A model generated the notes under the pieces. It did no database searches. It saw nothing but the letters and a program-made list of their open reading frames with translations, and had not been told where the DNA came from. Positions 16,300 to 25,110 of a DNA stretch of 64,000 nucleotides are shown here, one piece after another. Both the position numbers and the translations under genes were made by a program. Origin of the DNA: Streptomyces liliifuscus (lineage in GTDB: Bacteria > Actinomycetota > Actinomycetes > Streptomycetales > Streptomycetaceae). Each line of letters starts with the position of its first letter. Position 1 is the stretch's first letter. The stretch lies in assembly GCF_016598615.1 (NCBI RefSeq), contig NZ_CP066831.1, positions 3,782,001 through 3,846,000 of the forward strand. The letters are read 5' to 3'.

Positions 16300-17736
16300 A
16301 TGCTCTCGCCCGGAACGACAGCGCAGGCGGACCCGCCCGCTCCCGTTGTCCCCCTCCCCCGGCGCCGTGGCATCGAGTTCACCCTCATCGTCGTGGCCGT
16401 CCTGCTCTCCGTGTACGGCTACTGCGACGTGGGCATCGCCCGCACCGGATCGGTTCCGCCCGGCGCCGTCGGCTATGGCGCCGGGCTCGGCGTGCTCGCG
16501 CTCCTCGCGCATCTCGCGGTGCGCCTGCGGGCCCCGAACGCCGATCCGCTGCTGCTGCCGATCGGCGTCCTGCTCAACGGACTGGGCCTGGTGCTCATCT
16601 ACCGGCTCGACCTGGAGACCCCGGACGACCCGGCCGCCCCGACACAGCTCGTCTGGTCGACGCTGGGCATGGGCCTGTTCATCGCGGTCGTGGTGCTGCT
16701 GCGCGACCACCGGGTGCTCCAGCGCTACACCTACGTGTCCGTCGTGAGCGCACTCGTCCTGCTCGTCCTGCCGATCTTCTTCCCCTCCGTGAACGGCGCC
16801 CGCATCTGGGTCAGGGTCGCCGGATTCTCCATCCAGCCGGGCGAGTTCGCGAAGGTCCTGCTCGCGGTGTTCTTCGCCGGCTACCTCGCCGCGAACCGCA
16901 ACGCCCTCGCGTACACCGGCCGTCGGGTCTGGCGGCTCCAACTGCCCACCGGGCGCGTCCTCGGCCCGATCGTCGCGATCTGGCTGCTGAGCGTCGGGGT
17001 GCTGGTCCTGGAGCGGGACCTCGGCACCTCGCTGCTCTTCTTCGGCCTGTTCGTGATCCTGCTGTACGTCGCCACGGGCCGCACCGGCTGGATCGCGGTG
17101 GGCCTGCTGCTCGCGGCGTGCGGAGCCGTCGCCGTCGGCTGGCTCGAACCGCATGTGCACAGCAGGGTCGAGGACTGGCTGCACCCGTTCGCGTCGATCG
17201 AGGCGGGCCTGGGTCCGAACCAACTCGCCCAGTCGCTCTTCTCGTTCGCCGCGGGCGGGATGCTGGGCACGGGCCTCGGCCTCGGCCACTCCGTCCTCAT
17301 CGGCTTCGCCGCCAAGTCGGACTTCATCCTGGCCACCGCGGGCGAGGAACTGGGCCTGGCCGGCCTCTCCGCGATCTTCCTCCTGTACGGGCTGCTGGTC
17401 GAGCGCGGCTACCGGGCGGGCCTCGCCCTGCGCGACCCCTTCGGCCGGCTGCTGGCCGTCGGACTCGCCTCGATCGTCGCCCTCCAGGTCTTCGTCATCG
17501 CGGGCGGCGTGACGGGGCTGATCCCGCTGACCGGAATGGCGATGCCCTTCCTCGCGCAGGGCGGTTCGTCGGTCGTCACCAACTGGATCATCGTGGCCCT
17601 GCTGATGCGCCTCAGCGACTCGGCACGCGGCCGGTCCGGGACGGCACAGGCCGAGGAGGCCGGAGGAAGCGAGAGAGCCAAGGGAATCGAGGGAATCGAG
17701 GGAATCCAGGGAGCCGAAGGAGGGGTCGCGCCATGA
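16300..17736 (+). CDS. FtsW/RodA/SpoVE-family peptidoglycan polymerase
   Basis: A 478-residue polytopic SEDS protein with about ten membrane helices. SEDS hallmarks are visible: the Q-x-GEF motif (GFSIQPGEFAKVLLAVFF), a central ERDLGTSLLFFG with the conserved Asp, and the late PLTGMAMPFLAQGGSS. It polymerises glycan strands from lipid II with its cognate class B PBP, encoded directly downstream with a four-base ATGA overlap. The C-terminal cytoplasmic tail has a GIEGIEGIQG repeat. The ATG at 16300 is chosen over one ten codons earlier; the latter lies in probable promoter sequence. It is likely one of several Streptomyces SEDS proteins. Confidence 0.94.
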   Translation: MLSPGTTAQADPPAPVVPLPRRRGIEFTLIVVAVLLSVYGYCDVGIARTGSVPPGAVGYGAGLGVLALLAHLAVRLRAPNADPLLLPIGVLLNGLGLVLIYRLDLETPDDPAAPTQLVWSTLGMGLFIAVVVLLRDHRVLQRYTYVSVVSALVLLVLPIFFPSVNGARIWVRVAGFSIQPGEFAKVLLAVFFAGYLAANRNALAYTGRRVWRLQLPTGRVLGPIVAIWLLSVGVLVLERDLGTSLLFFGLFVILLYVATGRTGWIAVGLLLAACGAVAVGWLEPHVHSRVEDWLHPFASIEAGLGPNQLAQSLFSFAAGGMLGTGLGLGHSVLIGFAAKSDFILATAGEELGLAGLSAIFLLYGLLVERGYRAGLALRDPFGRLLAVGLASIVALQVFVIAGGVTGLIPLTGMAMPFLAQGGSSVVTNWIIVALLMRLSDSARGRSGTAQAEEAGGSERAKGIEGIEGIQGAEGGVAP

Positions 17737-19211
17737 CCGGGAACGGCCGCCCCATGACCCGGTACATCCGGCACGCCGCCGCCTTCTGCGCCCTGCTCCT
17801 GCTCGCCCTCCTCGTCAACGCCACCCGCATCCAGCTCGTCCAGGCCCGCTCGTACGACGAGAACCCGGCCAACCGCCGCCACACGATCGCCCGTTACGGC
17901 CAGCCGCGCGGCGACATCCTCGTCGGCGGCAAGCCCGTCACCGGCTCCAAGGACTCCGGCCAGCAGTTCCGCTACGAACGGACCTACAAGAACGGCCCGT
18001 TGTACGCGCCCGTCACCGGCTTCGCCTCGCAGGTGTACGGGACGAATCTGCTGGAGGGCGCCGAGGACGACATCCTGGCGGGCACCGACCCGCTGCTGTC
18101 GCCGCTCCCCCTGTGGAACGACCTCACCCGGGCCCGCAACCCCGGCGGTCACGTCGTCACGACCCTCGACCCGGCCGCGCAGCGGGCGGCGTACGAGGGA
18201 CTCGGCGACCGGCGGGGCGCGGTGGCCGCGCTCGAACCGTCCACGGGACGGATCCTGGCGCTGGTCTCCACCCCCTCCTACAACCCCGAGGAGCTCTCCG
18301 GGACGGACTCGGCGGTGGCCCAGGCGTGGACGCGGCTGAACCAGGCGGCCGACAAGCCGATGCTCAACCGGGCCGTGCGGCAGACGTATCCGCCCGGCTC
18401 CACCTTCAAGGTGGTCACCGCGGCGGCGGCCCTCGACGCGGGCGTGGTGGAGGACGTCGACGAGCCCACGAAGTCCCCGGACCCGTACCGGCTGCCGGGC
18501 AGTTCGGTCCGGCTGACGAACGAGGTCGAGGGGTGCGCGGACGCGTCCCTGCGGTACGCCTTCGCGTGGTCGTGCAACACCGTGTTCGCCAAGCTGGGCG
18601 TGAACGTGGGGGTGGCCGGCATGCGGGCCGCGGCGGCCGGATTCGGCTTCAACGAGCGGCAGTTGAGGGTCCCCTTCCGGGTCTCCCCCAGCACCTTCGA
18701 CACCCGGGTGGACCAGGCGCAGCTCGCGCTCTCCTCCATCGGCCAGTACAACACCCGGGCCACGCCGCTGCAGATGGCGATGGTCGCCGGGGCCGTCGCG
18801 AACAACGGCTCGGTGCGTACGCCGCATCTGGTCGAGCGGACGACCACCGACGACGGCGACACCGTGTCGGCCACCGGGCAGCGCACCCTCCGCCAGGCCA
18901 TGAACCCCGCCACCGCCGTCCAGCTGCGCGGGCTGATGACGGACGTGGTGGAGCGGGGCACCGGCAAGAACGCCGCCATCCCGGGCGCCACGGTCGGTGG
19001 CAAGTCCGGCACCGCCCAGCACGGCGTCCACAACTCCGGTACGCCGTACGCCTGGTTCATCTCCTGGGCGAAGGCGGACGACGCGGTGGAGCCGGGCGTG
19101 GCCGTCGCGGTCGTCGTCGAGGACGCGGAGGCCGATCGGGGGGACATCAGCGGGGGCGGGGATGCGGCGCCGATCGCCCGGGATGTGATGGGGGCGGTGC
19201 TTGGGCGGTGA
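17733..19211 (+). CDS. class B penicillin-binding protein (transpeptidase)
   Basis: A 492-residue membrane-anchored DD-transpeptidase with one N-terminal helix (about 11-29). The three penicillin-binding motifs are intact: STFK (Ser223, Lys226), SCN (280-282) and KSGT (424-427). It is short for the class, like mycobacterial PbpA, and lacks PASTA repeats. It should cross-link the strands made by the SEDS protein encoded upstream; the ATGA overlap and a GAAGGAGGGG ribosome-binding site inside the upstream gene support co-expression. No mutation in the active site is seen. Confidence 0.95.
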   Translation: MTGNGRPMTRYIRHAAAFCALLLLALLVNATRIQLVQARSYDENPANRRHTIARYGQPRGDILVGGKPVTGSKDSGQQFRYERTYKNGPLYAPVTGFASQVYGTNLLEGAEDDILAGTDPLLSPLPLWNDLTRARNPGGHVVTTLDPAAQRAAYEGLGDRRGAVAALEPSTGRILALVSTPSYNPEELSGTDSAVAQAWTRLNQAADKPMLNRAVRQTYPPGSTFKVVTAAAALDAGVVEDVDEPTKSPDPYRLPGSSVRLTNEVEGCADASLRYAFAWSCNTVFAKLGVNVGVAGMRAAAAGFGFNERQLRVPFRVSPSTFDTRVDQAQLALSSIGQYNTRATPLQMAMVAGAVANNGSVRTPHLVERTTTDDGDTVSATGQRTLRQAMNPATAVQLRGLMTDVVERGTGKNAAIPGATVGGKSGTAQHGVHNSGTPYAWFISWAKADDAVEPGVAVAVVVEDAEADRGDISGGGDAAPIARDVMGAVLGR

Positions 19212-19287
19212 GGTTCGGCTTTGGGGGCGTGCGTTGCGGCTTGGGCCGTGAGGTTCGGCTTTGAGGGGGGAGTGCGTTGCGGCTTGG
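19208..19287 (+). repeat. two 40-bp direct repeats after the PBP gene
   Basis: Units begin at 19208 (inside the PBP stop codon) and 19248, both reading GTGAGGTTCGGCTTTG, then a variable G-run, then TGCGTTGCGGCTTGG. A partial third resemblance continues to about 19320. The 184-base gap to the next gene holds only this and a probable promoter. Confidence 0.7.
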
Positions 19288-19395
19288 CTTTGGCGCTTGG
19301 CATTGGGGAGCGTGCGTTGTCGGGCTCGTGTTGGGGCGCGCTCGCGTTGTGAGACGGGGGTGTTGTCCGGTTCCGTACCGACCTACCGTTCGGTC

Positions 19396-19911
19396 ATGAC
19401 TCAGTCCGCGTACGAACTCGCCCAGGTCAATATCGCCCGGCTCAAAGCCCCTCTGGACTCCCCGCAGTTGAAGGACTTCGTCGACGCCCTCGACCCGGTG
19501 AACGCGGTCGCCGACGACTCCGACGGTTTCGTCTGGCGTCTGCAGAGCGACTCCGGCAACGCGACGGACGTGGCCGTCTTCGGCGACGAGTGGCTGATCG
19601 TCAACATGTCGGTGTGGCGTGACACCAACGCCCTCACCGCGTTCATGTACCAGGGACAGCACCGCGAGCTGCTCGCCCGGCGCCGGGAGTGGTTCGAGCG
19701 GATCCAGGAGGCCATGACCGTCCTGTGGTGGGTGCCGGCGGGGCACCGGCCGACGGTCGCCGAGGCGGAGGAGCGGCTGCTGCATCTGCGGGCGCAGGGG
19801 GCGACCGCTTACGCGTTCACGCTTCGGACTTCGTTTCCGGCCGGGGAGGCAGCGCCGACGGCCCTGTCGGAGGAAACTCGGGCCCTTCCCGATGTGGAGT
19901 GCCCTGTGTAG
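19396..19911 (+). CDS. DUF3291-domain protein
   Basis: A 171-residue soluble protein of the DUF3291 family, related to the dimeric alpha-beta barrel monooxygenase fold. Family-typical segments are YELAQVNIARLKAPLDSPQL, SDGFVWRLQSDSG and MSVWRDTNALTAFMY, followed by REWFERIQEAMTVLWWVPAGH. No cofactor motif is obvious and the biochemical role is unknown. ATG at 19396. ACCGA and TCGGT half-sites (about 19379-19395) just upstream form a weak inverted repeat. Convergent with the diiron protein gene. Confidence 0.87.
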   Translation: MTQSAYELAQVNIARLKAPLDSPQLKDFVDALDPVNAVADDSDGFVWRLQSDSGNATDVAVFGDEWLIVNMSVWRDTNALTAFMYQGQHRELLARRREWFERIQEAMTVLWWVPAGHRPTVAEAEERLLHLRAQGATAYAFTLRTSFPAGEAAPTALSEETRALPDVECPV

Positions 19912-19932
19912 TCCCGACGTGGAGTGCCCGGT

Positions 19933-21039
19933 CTAGGTTTCCGCTCCGGCCTCGATGGCCTCTTCGACCTCCGCGACCCTCGCCTTTTCCTCCGCCGCGA
20001 ACCGTTCCGCGTCCAGTTGTTCGGCCAGTTCCTCGTCCTGGGCCATGAGGAGGTCGAGGTTGGAGTTGCCCATGTCGAAGACACCCATGTCGACGTAGGC
20101 CTGCTGGAGGCGTTTGCCCCACAGGCCGATGTCCTTGACGCACGGGACGATCCGGGAGAACAGCAACTGGCGGAACAGCGCGAGGAATTCGGAGCGCTCG
20201 CTGTACTCCTCCGCCTCCGCCCTGGGGATGCCGAAGTTCTCCAGGACCTCCACGCCGCGCAGCCGGTCGCGCATCAGGTAGCAGCCCTCGATGACGAACT
20301 CCTCGCGTTCGCGGAGCTCGGCGTCTGTGAGCTGCTTGTAGTAGTCGCGCAGCGCCATGCGGCCGAACGCGACGTGGCGGGCCTCGTCCTGCATGACGTA
20401 CGCGAGGATCTGCTTCGGCAGCGGCTTGTCCGTGGTGTCCCTGATCATGCCGAACGCGGCCAGCGCCAGGCCCTCGATGAGCACCTGCATGCCGAGGTAG
20501 GGCATGTCCCAGCGGGAGTCCCGGAGGGTGTCCCCCAGCAGCGACTGGAGGTTGTCGTTGACCGGGTACAGCATCCCGATCTTCTCGTGGAGGAACCGGG
20601 CGTAGATCTCCGCGTGACGGGCCTCGTCCATGGTCTGGGTGGCGGAGTAGAGCTTGGCGTCCAGGTCGGGGACCGATTCGACGATGCGGGCCGCGCAGAC
20701 CATGGCTCCCTGCTCGCCGTGCAGGAACTGGCTGAACTGCCATGAGGCGAAGTGCTTGCGGAGTTCGCCCTTGTCGCGGTCGTTCATCCTCGCCCAGTAG
20801 GGCGTGCCGTAGATCGAGATCGACTCGTCGGGGGTGCCGAGCGGGTCGTACGGGTCCACCTCCAGGTCCCAGTCGATCCGTTTCTGGCCGTCCCACTGCT
20901 TGTCCTTGCCCTTCTGATAGAGGGCCAGCAGACGGTCGCGCCCTTCGTCGTACTCCCAGCTGAACCGTGCCGCGCCGGTTGCGGGCACCTGCCAGAGGGG
21001 GGCTCCGGGGTCCTTGGCGTACAGGTCGTAAGTGGGCAT
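19933..21039 (-). CDS. ferritin-like diiron protein
   Basis: A 368-residue helical protein of the ferritin/ribonucleotide-reductase-like superfamily. The diiron ligands are readable: Glu109 (FLHGEQ), E139-A-R-H142, Glu189 (LIEGLAL) and E219-A-R-H222, i.e. two ExxH motifs plus two single Glu. Such proteins usually activate oxygen for hydroxylation, desaturation or N-oxidation; the substrate here is unknown. The C-terminal ~45 residues are Glu/Ala-rich. AAGGAGGAG precedes the ATG. It is divergent from a second diiron protein gene, suggesting shared control. Confidence 0.88.
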   Translation of the reverse strand: MPTYDLYAKDPGAPLWQVPATGAARFSWEYDEGRDRLLALYQKGKDKQWDGQKRIDWDLEVDPYDPLGTPDESISIYGTPYWARMNDRDKGELRKHFASWQFSQFLHGEQGAMVCAARIVESVPDLDAKLYSATQTMDEARHAEIYARFLHEKIGMLYPVNDNLQSLLGDTLRDSRWDMPYLGMQVLIEGLALAAFGMIRDTTDKPLPKQILAYVMQDEARHVAFGRMALRDYYKQLTDAELREREEFVIEGCYLMRDRLRGVEVLENFGIPRAEAEEYSERSEFLALFRQLLFSRIVPCVKDIGLWGKRLQQAYVDMGVFDMGNSNLDLLMAQDEELAEQLDAERFAAEEKARVAEVEEAIEAGAET

Positions 21040-21093
21040 GTCTCGCAGGCTCCTCCTTGGTAGACGACGGGTCAACAAGTTGCGCGCGAGGGA

Positions 21094-21122
21094 TTGACGG
21101 GCTTGCTGACAAGCAGTCTCAT
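21094..21122 (+). promoter_or_regulatory. probable promoter with overlapping inverted repeat
   Basis: TTGACG (21094-21099) and TCTCAT (21117-21122) are 17 bases apart and point toward the AurF-like gene. Between them GCTTG-CTGA-CAAGC (21101-21114) is a small inverted repeat placed where a repressor would block. The site lies in the 141-base gap between the two divergent diiron genes. Confidence 0.45.
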
Positions 21123-21180
21123 AAGGAGTGACCGGCGGTAACCCTGAGGTTTCTTCCCGTACGACGAGGTGGGCACAGCC

Positions 21181-22110
21181 ATGACGACCGTGACGGAGGC
21201 CGAGGTGCTGCGCGATGCGCTCGGTCTGCTCAAGGACCGGGAGCAGGTGGCCGAGCGGCTGCTCGACTCCTCCGCGAAGCACTCCTTCGACCCGGACAAG
21301 GAGCTGGACTGGGACGCGCCCTTCGAGGACGGGAAGTGGTTCTGGCCGCCGGAGTTGGTGTCGTTGTACGACACGCCGCTGTGGAAGCGGATGAGTGAGG
21401 AGCAGCGGATTCTGCTCTCGCGGCACGAGGCCGCCGCGCTGGCCTCGCTGGGGATCTGGTTCGAGATCATCCTGATGCAGCTGCTGGTGCGGCACATCTA
21501 TGACAAGGCGGCGACGAGTGCGCATGTGCGCTATGCGCTGACCGAGATCGAGGACGAGTGCCGGCACTCGAAGATGTTCGCGCGGCTGATCGCGTCGGGC
21601 GGGACGCCTTGGTACCCGGTGAGCCGGGCCCATCAGAACCTCGGGCGCTTCTTCAAGACGGTGTCGACTACGCCCGGGTCGTTCACGGCGACGTTGCTGG
21701 GTGAGGAGGTGCTCGACTGGATGCAGCGGCTTACGTTTCCGGACGAGCGGGTGCAGACGTTGGTCCGGGGGGTGACTCGGATCCACGTGGTGGAGGAGGC
21801 GCGGCATGTCCGGTACGCGCGGGAGGAACTGCGTCGGCAGATGGTGACCGCGCCGCGGTGGTCGCAGGAGTTCACGCGGGTGACGTCCGGGGAGTTCGCG
21901 CGGGTGTTCTCGGTGGCCTTCGTCAATCCGGATGTGTACGAGAACGTGGGGCTCGATCGGCGTGAGGCGATGGCTCAGGTGAAGGCGAGTGGGCATCGGC
22001 GGGAGGTCATGCAGACGGGGTCCAAGCGGTTGACCGACTTCCTGGACGACATTGGGGTGTTGCGGGGGGTTGGGCGGCGGCTTTGGAGGTCTTCGGGGTT
22101 GCTGGCGTGA
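21181..22110 (+). CDS. AurF-like diiron oxygenase
   Basis: A 309-residue protein with the layout of p-aminobenzoate N-oxygenase AurF and related diiron oxygenases. Ligand motifs are E95 (IWFEIIL), E126-C-R-H129 in TEIEDECRHSKMF, E176 region (LLGEEVLDW) and E206-A-R-H209 in VVEEARHVRYA. It should use a diiron centre and O2; many streptomycetes carry such a gene with no known substrate. The ATG at 21181 is preferred over an in-frame GTG four codons earlier. Divergent from the ferritin-like diiron gene. Confidence 0.88.
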   Translation: MTTVTEAEVLRDALGLLKDREQVAERLLDSSAKHSFDPDKELDWDAPFEDGKWFWPPELVSLYDTPLWKRMSEEQRILLSRHEAAALASLGIWFEIILMQLLVRHIYDKAATSAHVRYALTEIEDECRHSKMFARLIASGGTPWYPVSRAHQNLGRFFKTVSTTPGSFTATLLGEEVLDWMQRLTFPDERVQTLVRGVTRIHVVEEARHVRYAREELRRQMVTAPRWSQEFTRVTSGEFARVFSVAFVNPDVYENVGLDRREAMAQVKASGHRREVMQTGSKRLTDFLDDIGVLRGVGRRLWRSSGLLA

Positions 22111-22137
22111 GGTGTCGGGTGCGGGTTGTGTGGGGCT

Positions 22138-22345
22138 GATCGCGCCGTTCCCCGCGCCCCTGGGTGGGTGGGGGTGTGGTTCGGTTGCAGGCTGCGGGTT
22201 GTCGTTTTGCGTCCGTTGTCGAGGGGGCGGGGACGGGGCGGGGGTATCCGTCCTCGGTCTGGCGCGGAATCGGTCGCCTTCCAGGGCACCCGAGTCGACA
22301 CGCCATCCGCTGCGGGCGGACACCCCCGCCCCGTCCCCTCCGGTA
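22138..22345 (+). repeat. composite intergenic element, copy 3, with long hairpin
   Basis: A repeat core at 22138-22161 is followed, after about 67 bases, by a 22-bp inverted repeat (22229-22250 and 22317-22338, 21 of 22 matching) enclosing 66 bases. The order (core, GGGTGGGTGGGGG, spacer, long hairpin, CGTCCCCTCCGG) is the same as in copies at 2235 and 8215, but the hairpin sequence differs. It occupies most of the 307-base gap between convergent genes, so it may also end transcription. Confidence 0.7.
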
Positions 22346-22417
22346 CGACGGCGACCGCGGGCACGACCGGCCTCTCCCTGGTACGTGTCCACGGCGGCCA
22401 CCCTCGTGGGGTTCCGC

Positions 22418-23077
22418 TCAGGGGTAGAGGCCGGCTCGGAAGGCGAACGAGACCAGTTGGGCTCGGTCGCGGGCGCCGACCTTTGTCATGGCCCGCACGG
22501 CATGGGTCTTCACGGTGAACGGCGACACGGACAGCTGGGCCGCGATCTCGTCATTGCCGAGGCCGCTCGCGACAAGGACGACCACGTCCCGTTCCCTGGG
22601 TGTCAGGGCGTCGAAGCGTCGCAGCAGTTCCTGGTCGATCAGCGGAGGCGGGCTGTCGGTCATGTGACCGATGAGCGCGGCTGTCGCGGCTGCCGACAGT
22701 GCGCCCCCACCGCCTACGACCTCGGTGATTCCGGCGACGAGTTCGGCGGGGCTCACGGTCTTGCTCAGGAAACCGTTGGCGCCCGCGCGGAGGGCGGCGA
22801 GAACGATGTCGTCCTGGTCGAAAGTGGTCAGCACGATCACCCGCAGCTTTTCGGGCGGGTGCTCCTTGCGGATCCGGCGGGTGGCCTCGACTCCGTCGAT
22901 GCCGGGCATCCGGATGTCCATCAGGACGAGGTCGACGGGGTGGTCCCGGAGGTAGGGGACGACCTGGAGTCCGTCGGAGAGGTCGCCGATGACTACAAGA
23001 CTCGGGTCGAGCCGGAGCATCGCCCTGATGCCGTCCCTGATCTCTTCCTGGTCGTCGACGATCAAAATCCGTGTCAT
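22418..23077 (-). CDS. NarL/LuxR-type response regulator
   Basis: A 219-residue response regulator. The receiver has the acidic pair at D8-D9, phospho-acceptor D54 in LVLMDIRMPG, and K106. The C-terminal LuxR HTH is LTPRERDVVVLVASGLGNDEIA followed by LSVSPFTVKTHAVRAMTKVG. It is the second gene of a kinase-regulator operon (four-base overlap with the kinase stop). NarL-type regulators bind inverted repeats; the duplicated palindromes upstream of the operon at 24282-24388 are the obvious candidates. Confidence 0.95.
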   Translation of the reverse strand: MTRILIVDDQEEIRDGIRAMLRLDPSLVVIGDLSDGLQVVPYLRDHPVDLVLMDIRMPGIDGVEATRRIRKEHPPEKLRVIVLTTFDQDDIVLAALRAGANGFLSKTVSPAELVAGITEVVGGGGALSAAATAALIGHMTDSPPPLIDQELLRRFDALTPRERDVVVLVASGLGNDEIAAQLSVSPFTVKTHAVRAMTKVGARDRAQLVSFAFRAGLYP

Positions 23078-24270
23078 CGGACGGTGGCTCCCAAGGGGCT
23101 GAACTCCGCGTGGACCCGGAATCGGCCGTCGTCACTGTCGATCGTCAGGCGCCCGCTGGAGGACTCGACGCGTTCGCGCATGCCGACGAGTCCGAGTCCG
23201 CCGCCCGGGCCGCTCGGTGAGTGGCCGACGTGGTTCTCCACGGTGACGCAGATTCTTCCGTCGCGCTCCCGCACCTCCACCGTTGCCGCTCCCTCTCCGT
23301 GCCGGTAGGCATTCGTGAGCGCTTCCTGGACGACCCGGTAGACCGTCACGCCGACGCTGGGCTCCACGAAACCGGTGGGAAGGTCGAGGGAGGGACGGAC
23401 GTCGAGGCCGATGCTCTCGAACGAGGCGATGAGGCCTTCCAGGCCGCTGAGCGCCGGGGTCGGCCGGAGCGCCTCGTCGTCGGGGATGTCGTCGCCGAGG
23501 CGCAGCAGCGCGAGGATCCGTTGCGTTTCGACGACGACGGTACGGGCGCTGGACCTGGCCGAGACGAGGGACTGCCGGGCGGACTCGGCCTCTTCGGGCA
23601 GCCCGATCTCCGCGGCACCGAGATGCATGCTCAGCATCGCGACCTGGTGGCCGATGACGTCGTGGAGGTCCCGGGCGATACGGAGTCGTTCCTCGGTCAC
23701 CCGTCGGGTGGCTTCGATCTCGCGGGTGGCGATGGCGCTCTCGGCCCGTTCCTCCAGGGTGAGCCAGTGCTCGCGATGGATGCGCAGCGCGGCCCCTGTC
23801 GCGCCTCCCGCGATGGCCGAGAAGAGTGCGGCGGCTCCCACGATCGCGCCGCCGCGGAATCCTCCCAGCGTCATGAACGCCCCCAGGAAGAACGCCGCCA
23901 CGATGCCGGTCCCGACCAGCGGCTGCTTTCCCCTGACGGTGACCGAGAACAGTACGAGCACCGCCATCATCCACACCGACAGGGGGTCGTGGCCCACCGC
24001 TGTGACGGCGAAGGAGGCCGCGCTCGTCACGACCAGTCCTGCCCACGGCCACCGCCATGAGAGGGCGACACCGCCACCGGCGAGGAGCACGGAGAGGGCC
24101 GTCGGCCAGTCCGACCCTCGAAGGATCACTGCCACGATCTGGCCGGTGAAGACCAGCGCGGCCATTGCGTAGGCGATGAGGTGCGGCGCATCGGGGCGGC
24201 GGACCCACAGGGGTGCCACGGGCCCGTCCTGGTTGCTCTGCGCCTTGGCCATGACCTGATTCTCGTCCAC
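23074..24270 (-). CDS. NarL-type sensor histidine kinase
   Basis: A 398-residue kinase with four to six N-terminal membrane helices (about 30-160), then HisKA_3 with RIARDLHDVIGHQVA (His203) and a HATPase domain with QEALTNAYRHG and a GGGLGLVGMRERV box. There is no large extracellular domain, so it probably senses a membrane-associated signal. GTG start at 24268-24270; an ATG six codons later is also possible. Divergent from an HdeD-like membrane protein gene across two identical palindromes, which suggests the pair controls that gene and itself. Confidence 0.94.
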   Translation of the reverse strand: MDENQVMAKAQSNQDGPVAPLWVRRPDAPHLIAYAMAALVFTGQIVAVILRGSDWPTALSVLLAGGGVALSWRWPWAGLVVTSAASFAVTAVGHDPLSVWMMAVLVLFSVTVRGKQPLVGTGIVAAFFLGAFMTLGGFRGGAIVGAAALFSAIAGGATGAALRIHREHWLTLEERAESAIATREIEATRRVTEERLRIARDLHDVIGHQVAMLSMHLGAAEIGLPEEAESARQSLVSARSSARTVVVETQRILALLRLGDDIPDDEALRPTPALSGLEGLIASFESIGLDVRPSLDLPTGFVEPSVGVTVYRVVQEALTNAYRHGEGAATVEVRERDGRICVTVENHVGHSPSGPGGGLGLVGMRERVESSSGRLTIDSDDGRFRVHAEFSPLGATVR

Positions 24271-24281
24271 GTGTGCGGCGG

Positions 24282-24388
24282 CCGCGTACTTCGAACGAAG
24301 TAGACGGCGGGCCAGGTCCGGGCGATGGGACGGCAGAACTCATTCGCTTGGAAGCGGATGGCGGAACTACTTCGTTCGAAGTACGCGG
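24282..24388. promoter_or_regulatory. two operators forming a perfect 22-bp inverted repeat
   Basis: 24282-24303 and 24367-24388 are perfect reverse complements over 22 bases, 63 bases apart. Each contains its own 16-base palindrome, TACTTCGAACGAAGTA on the left and TACTTCGTTCGAAGTA on the right. They lie in the divergent region between the kinase operon and the HdeD-like gene, one near each start. This is the geometry of a shared repressor or response-regulator site pair. Confidence 0.75.
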
Positions 24389-24462
24389 TCCTGCCCGAGG
24401 CCGCTGAGACTCCTCGTCGAGGCGACCGTCTCACACCGTCACGATCACAAACGGGACACCTG

Positions 24463-25053
24463 ATGACTCAGACCGCAGTGACTCCGAGCACGACCACGAC
24501 GACGCATTCCGGGCTCCGATCGCTCTACCTGATCCGAGTCGCCTTCTCCCTGGTCTGGGTGGCACTCGTCGTCGCGACCTCCGCCTCGCTCGTTTCGACG
24601 GACAAGCCCACGGTGATCGCGGCCGTGCTGCTGGTGGTCTACCCCCTGTGGGACGCCGTCGCCACGCTCCTGGAGCGCCGCATGACAGGCACCGGCTCCG
24701 CGGACCGCGTAGGTACGACCAACATGGCTCTCGGCCTGGCCGCCGGCGCGGGGATGGCCATCGCCGTCTTCTCCACCATCGGGAAGGCCCTGCTCGTGTT
24801 CGGCATCTGGGCCCTCCTCTCCGGAGCGATCCAGCTCTTCGTGGCGATCCGGCGCCGGCGCACCGTCGGTGCCCAGTGGCCCATGGTCATCAGCGGCGGC
24901 CTGTCCGTCCTCGCCGGCACCTCCTTCGCCGCCATGTCCTCCTCGCCGACGAGCGACCTGTCCACCATCTCCGGCTACTCGGCCTTCGGCGCCTTCTGGT
25001 ACCTCGTCTCCGCCATCACCCTGACCATCCGCACGCGACGCGAACTCCGCTGA
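24463..25053 (+). CDS. HdeD-like (DUF308) membrane protein
   Basis: A 196-residue integral membrane protein with about six hydrophobic helices in three pairs, e.g. LIRVAFSLVWVALVVATSASL, VIAAVLLVVYPLWDAVATLL and GKALLVFGIWALLSGAIQLF. The GIWALLSGAIQL segment is typical of the HdeD/DUF308 family, linked to acid or general envelope stress in other bacteria. The ATG at 24463 is used; the frame is open upstream but that part covers the operators. Likely under the control of the adjacent two-component system. Confidence 0.82.
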   Translation: MTQTAVTPSTTTTTHSGLRSLYLIRVAFSLVWVALVVATSASLVSTDKPTVIAAVLLVVYPLWDAVATLLERRMTGTGSADRVGTTNMALGLAAGAGMAIAVFSTIGKALLVFGIWALLSGAIQLFVAIRRRRTVGAQWPMVISGGLSVLAGTSFAAMSSSPTSDLSTISGYSAFGAFWYLVSAITLTIRTRRELR

Positions 25054-25110
25054 CCACCACCATCGAACCCACCTCAGGGGCAGCACCGCTCCCAGCCACT
25101 TGTCACAGCC

